The notes beneath the pieces were generated by a model, which searched no databases, was not told the origin of the DNA, and saw only the letters and a list, made by a program, of their open reading frames with translations. A stretch of DNA of 64,000 nt, taken from contig NZ_RKIE01000003.1 in assembly GCF_003751785.1 (NCBI RefSeq), positions 1 to 64,000 of the forward strand, written 5' to 3'. The position numbers and the translations under genes were made by a program. Below, in pieces: positions 61,484 to 64,000 of the stretch (its first letter is position 1; the number at the start of each line of letters is the position of its first letter). Origin of the DNA: Frigoribacterium sp. PhB160 (GTDB lineage: Bacteria; Actinomycetota; Actinomycetes; Actinomycetales; Microbacteriaceae).

Positions 61484-62680
61484 CTAGGCCCCGGCCCGCG
61501 TGGCGCGCTCGAGACCACCGCGGCGGGCGACCTCGCCGTACCAGCGCGCGCTCGGCTTGGGGGTGCGCTCGAAGGTGTCGCGATCCCAGGCGATGAGGCC
61601 GAAGGTGGGCCGGAAGCCGCTGGCCCACTCGTAGTTGTCGAGGGCGCTCCAGTGCTGGTAGCCCAGCACCTCGACACCCTCCTCGATGGTGTCGTGGACG
61701 CCCTCGAGGGCGCCCTGCGTGTACGCGATGCGTCGCTCGTCGTCGGCGGTCGCGATGCCGTTCTCGGTGACCATGACGGGCACGTGGCCGCTGAGCTCCC
61801 ACGCGCTGCGGATGCCCTCGGCCGCGGCGGCGGGCCAGAACTCCCACCCGGTCAGCGTCGTCTCGAGGCCCTCGGCGACAGGGCGCGGACCCTCGGGCCC
61901 GACGAAGGTCTGCGTGTAGGCCTGCACGCCCACGAAGTCGTCACCCGCCGCCATCTCGCTGTACCAGTCGTCGCGGACGTAGCCGTACTCACGGGCCTTC
62001 TCCGCGGCGCCCGGCTCGTCGACCGCCTTGAACGCCTGGGTCGCGACGGTCCAGCCCGACCTGAGCCCGTCGACCTGCGACAGCACCTCGCGGCTGCGCC
62101 TGTGCGAGGCGAGCAGGGCATCGGCCACCTCGAGGTCGGGGGCCGGGAGGCCGTGCGCGACGAGGTTCGAGGCGTCTTCTCCCCCGGCCAGCATCGCCGC
62201 GATGTTGGGCTCGTTGATCGTGCAGACGTACCGCACGCCCTCGCTGACGACCGGGAGGGCGAGCTCGGTGTAGCGCGCGAAGAGGTCGGCGGCGTCGGGC
62301 GCCCGCCAGAAGCCGTCGCGCTCGAACCAGCGCGGGACGGTGAAGTGCATCAGCGTCACGATCGGCTCGACGCCGAACTCGTGGCAGGTCTCGACCATGC
62401 GGCGGTAGTGCGCGATCTCGGCCTTCGAGACGACGCCGCGCTCGGGCTCGATGCGGGCCCACTCGATGCTGAAGCGGTAGCTGTTCAGGCCGAGCTCGGC
62501 GAGCAGGCGGATGTCGTCGCGGAACCGGTGGTAGCTGTCGGCCGCGTCGCCGCTCGGCTCGACGATCGTCGTGCCGGGTGCGTGCTCGTGCACCCACCAG
62601 TTCGAGTTCACGTTGTTGCCCTCGATCTGGTGGGCGGCGGTCGCGGCGCCCCAGAGGAAGCCGTCGGGGAAGGTCAGCAT
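61484..62680 (-). CDS. GH1-family beta-glucosidase/beta-glycosidase
   Basis: A 398-residue glycoside hydrolase of family 1, slightly shorter than the usual 440-480. FPDGFLWGAATAAHQIEG (residues 4-21) is the N-terminal signature, SYRFSIEWARIEP near 66, the acid/base glutamate is in CTINEPNIA near 156 and the nucleophile glutamate in VMVTENGIA near 305; GYQHWSALDNYEWASGF near 345 forms the aglycone region. No signal peptide, so it cleaves imported beta-linked oligosaccharides. The fused Dpp/Opp-type ATPase gene lies upstream on the same strand, suggesting one uptake operon. Confidence 0.93.
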   Translation of the reverse strand: MLTFPDGFLWGAATAAHQIEGNNVNSNWWVHEHAPGTTIVEPSGDAADSYHRFRDDIRLLAELGLNSYRFSIEWARIEPERGVVSKAEIAHYRRMVETCHEFGVEPIVTLMHFTVPRWFERDGFWRAPDAADLFARYTELALPVVSEGVRYVCTINEPNIAAMLAGGEDASNLVAHGLPAPDLEVADALLASHRRSREVLSQVDGLRSGWTVATQAFKAVDEPGAAEKAREYGYVRDDWYSEMAAGDDFVGVQAYTQTFVGPEGPRPVAEGLETTLTGWEFWPAAAAEGIRSAWELSGHVPVMVTENGIATADDERRIAYTQGALEGVHDTIEEGVEVLGYQHWSALDNYEWASGFRPTFGLIAWDRDTFERTPKPSARWYGEVARRGGLERATRAGA

Positions 62681-62715
62681 GCGTGTCCGTTCAGGTCGTG
62701 CGCGGGTCGAGGGGG

Positions 62716-64000
62716 TCAGGAGGCGCGGTGCGTCCGCCGCGGATTCGGCACGGCGTCGAGGAGGCGCACCGTGTACGGGTCGGTCGGCCGCTGGAGCACC
62801 TCCGCGGTGCGGCCGCGCTCGACCACGGCGCCGTCGTGCAGCACCATGACGTCGTCGGTGACGAGCCGCGCGCTGAGCAGGTCGTGCGTGATGTAGAGCA
62901 TCGAGACGCCCCACTGCTCGCGGAGGTCCTCGAGCAGCGCCAGCACGCCGGCCCGCAGCGACACGTCGAGCATCGAGACGGGCTCGTCGGCGATGATCAC
63001 CTGCGGGTCGCTCGCGAGCGCCCGGGCGATGACGACCCGCTGCCGCTGACCGCCGGACAGCTGGTGCGGCAGCTTCGCCGCGAACTGCTCGACCGGCGTC
63101 AGACCGACCGTCTCGAGCAGTTCGAGGACGCGGCGCCGCGCCTCCTGCCCTCGGAGCCCGGTGTAGTTCACGACCGGCCGCGTCAGCGTGTACTCGACGG
63201 TGTGCAGCGGGTTGAGGGCCGAGTACGGGTCCTGGAAGACCATCTGCACGTCGCTCCGCAGGTCGCGCAGGCCGCGGCCGCGCACGCGGCTCACGTCGAC
63301 GTCGCCGAAGGTGATCGTGCCCTCGCTCGGCTTCTCGACGCCCGTCACCATGCGCGCGATCGTGCTCTTGCCCGAGCCCGACTGGCCGACGAGCGCGAGC
63401 GACTGCCCGGGCTCGAGGGTGAACGACACGTCGCGGACGGCCCGCACGGGGTCCTCGCCCCGACGCGGAGGCGCGTAGGTCTTGCTCACGCCGGTCACCG
63501 TGATCGCGCTCTGCGCCGCCTTCGTGCTGCGCGTGCCGACGCTCGGCGTGCTGGTGGTCGTGTCGACGCGGCGCTCGCCCCGGGCCCGGCGCACCGCGCG
63601 GTCCTCGAAGCCGGGCAGCGACACGACCTCGGCACGGGGGTCGGCGTAGTGCGAGAGCAGCATCTGCGTGTACTCGTGCTGCGGGTCGGCGAGCACCTCG
63701 GCCGAGCGGCCGTCCTCGACGATGCGGCCCTCGTGCATGACGAGCACCCGCTCCGTCGCCTCGAGCACGATGCCGAGGTCGTGGCTGATCAGCACCGCCG
63801 TGAATCCCTCGCTCTGCTGCAGCGCGATGATCGTGTCCATGACGGCGTGCTGCACGAGCACGTCGAGCGCGGTCGTCGGCTCGTCGAAGACCATCAGCTG
63901 CGGCTCGAGCGACAGGGCGAGCGCGATCGAGACGCGCTGCCGCATGCCGCCGCTGAGCTCCCCGGGGAACCGAGCGAGCACCGCCGGGTCGAGCTCGACC
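62716..64000 (-). CDS. Fused (double) Dpp/Opp-type ABC transporter ATP-binding protein, partial
   Basis: The 3' part of a gene that runs off the right end of the window; at least 428 residues are visible and the first Walker A lies outside. The first ATPase shows its signature ELSGGMRQRVSIALALS, Walker B LMVFDEPTTALD and LISHDLGIV. A linker follows (near 63600-63480), then a complete second ATPase: VGQSGSGKSTIARMV, MVFQDPYSALNP, QLSGGQRQRVVIARALA, IIADEPVSMLD and LYITHDL. The PxxxLxDAVPNP-like tail is typical of Opp/Dpp ATPases. With the GH1 gene downstream, import of beta-glucosides is inferred rather than peptides. Confidence 0.92.
   Translation of the reverse strand, partial: VELDPAVLARFPGELSGGMRQRVSIALALSLEPQLMVFDEPTTALDVLVQHAVMDTIIALQQSEGFTAVLISHDLGIVLEATERVLVMHEGRIVEDGRSAEVLADPQHEYTQMLLSHYADPRAEVVSLPGFEDRAVRRARGERRVDTTTSTPSVGTRSTKAAQSAITVTGVSKTYAPPRRGEDPVRAVRDVSFTLEPGQSLALVGQSGSGKSTIARMVTGVEKPSEGTITFGDVDVSRVRGRGLRDLRSDVQMVFQDPYSALNPLHTVEYTLTRPVVNYTGLRGQEARRRVLELLETVGLTPVEQFAAKLPHQLSGGQRQRVVIARALASDPQVIIADEPVSMLDVSLRAGVLALLEDLREQWGVSMLYITHDLLSARLVTDDVMVLHDGAVVERGRTAEVLQRPTDPYTVRLLDAVPNPRRTHRAS

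Noticed and set aside
60083-62896. A 937-codon open frame on the plus strand
   Set aside because: It is a frame-shifted reading of the UMF1 transporter that continues antisense through the GH1 gene; composition is arginine-rich and motif-free.

Overview
The window is about 72% GC, gene-dense and carries typical actinobacterial signals: HspR/HAIR heat-shock control, a DtxR-type regulator, a DUF3151 gene, a Septum_form protein and many leaderless genes. The gene repertoire and the leuB-ilvE-FAH order fit the Microbacteriaceae (Curtobacterium/Frigoribacterium-like). The family assignment is an inference. I found no tRNA, rRNA, insertion sequence, prophage or CRISPR array. It reads as a normal chromosomal segment with several sugar-utilisation and stress loci.

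Layout. 0-5 kb: leuB-ilvE-FAH-yeiH, with a near-consensus promoter firing leftward out of the window at position 1. 4.3-9.8 kb: a DHA2 drug exporter and its TetR repressor around a double palindromic operator, then lactonase, chorismate mutase, ohr, an acetyltransferase and an MDMPI-fold protein. 9.8-11.1 kb: purA. 11.2-29.1 kb: a pentose/polyol island. It holds a polyol ABC transporter with a mannitol/arabitol dehydrogenase, divergent from a SorC regulator and xylulokinase. A DtxR-like gene follows. Then come a ROK regulator, a GH31 alpha-xylosidase, a second sugar ABC transporter, a LacI regulator and xylose isomerase. The two arms meet chemically at D-xylulose: the dehydrogenase or XylA makes it and the single XylB phosphorylates it.

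29-34.6 kb: a coiled-coil protein, an SGNH-hydrolase-like protein lacking its catalytic residues, and a TetR operon encoding an ABC-ATPase-like protein that has lost its ATPase motifs plus a YhgE/Pip membrane protein. 34.7-44.6 kb: housekeeping and small-metabolism genes (DUF3151, TrmH-type methyltransferase, HAD phosphatase, a long acidic Septum_form protein coupled to pyrE, exonuclease III, AEC transporter, threonine aldolase, nitroreductase), with a start-less gene remnant at 43.4-43.9 kb. 44.6-50.9 kb: a two-component system divergent from a tightly coupled operon of two CxRxxG-motif lipoproteins, a peptidoglycan-binding adaptor lipoprotein and a MacB-type ABC exporter. 51-59.9 kb: trpF, then the HspR regulon (clpB lacking its N domain, and dnaK-grpE-dnaJ-hspR). 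60-64 kb: a UMF1-type transporter, a GH1 glycosidase and the partial end of a fused Dpp/Opp-type ATPase.

For the hunt, the most interesting items are: the TetR/pseudo-ATPase/YhgE operon beside a probable pseudo-SGNH hydrolase; the four-site 18-31-18 bp operator array before sorC; a strongly recurring word GGAGGCGC that builds terminator stems; a very regular leaderless-gene signature (hexamer ending exactly 6 nt before the start codon) that fixes many starts; and the lipoprotein-MacAB locus.
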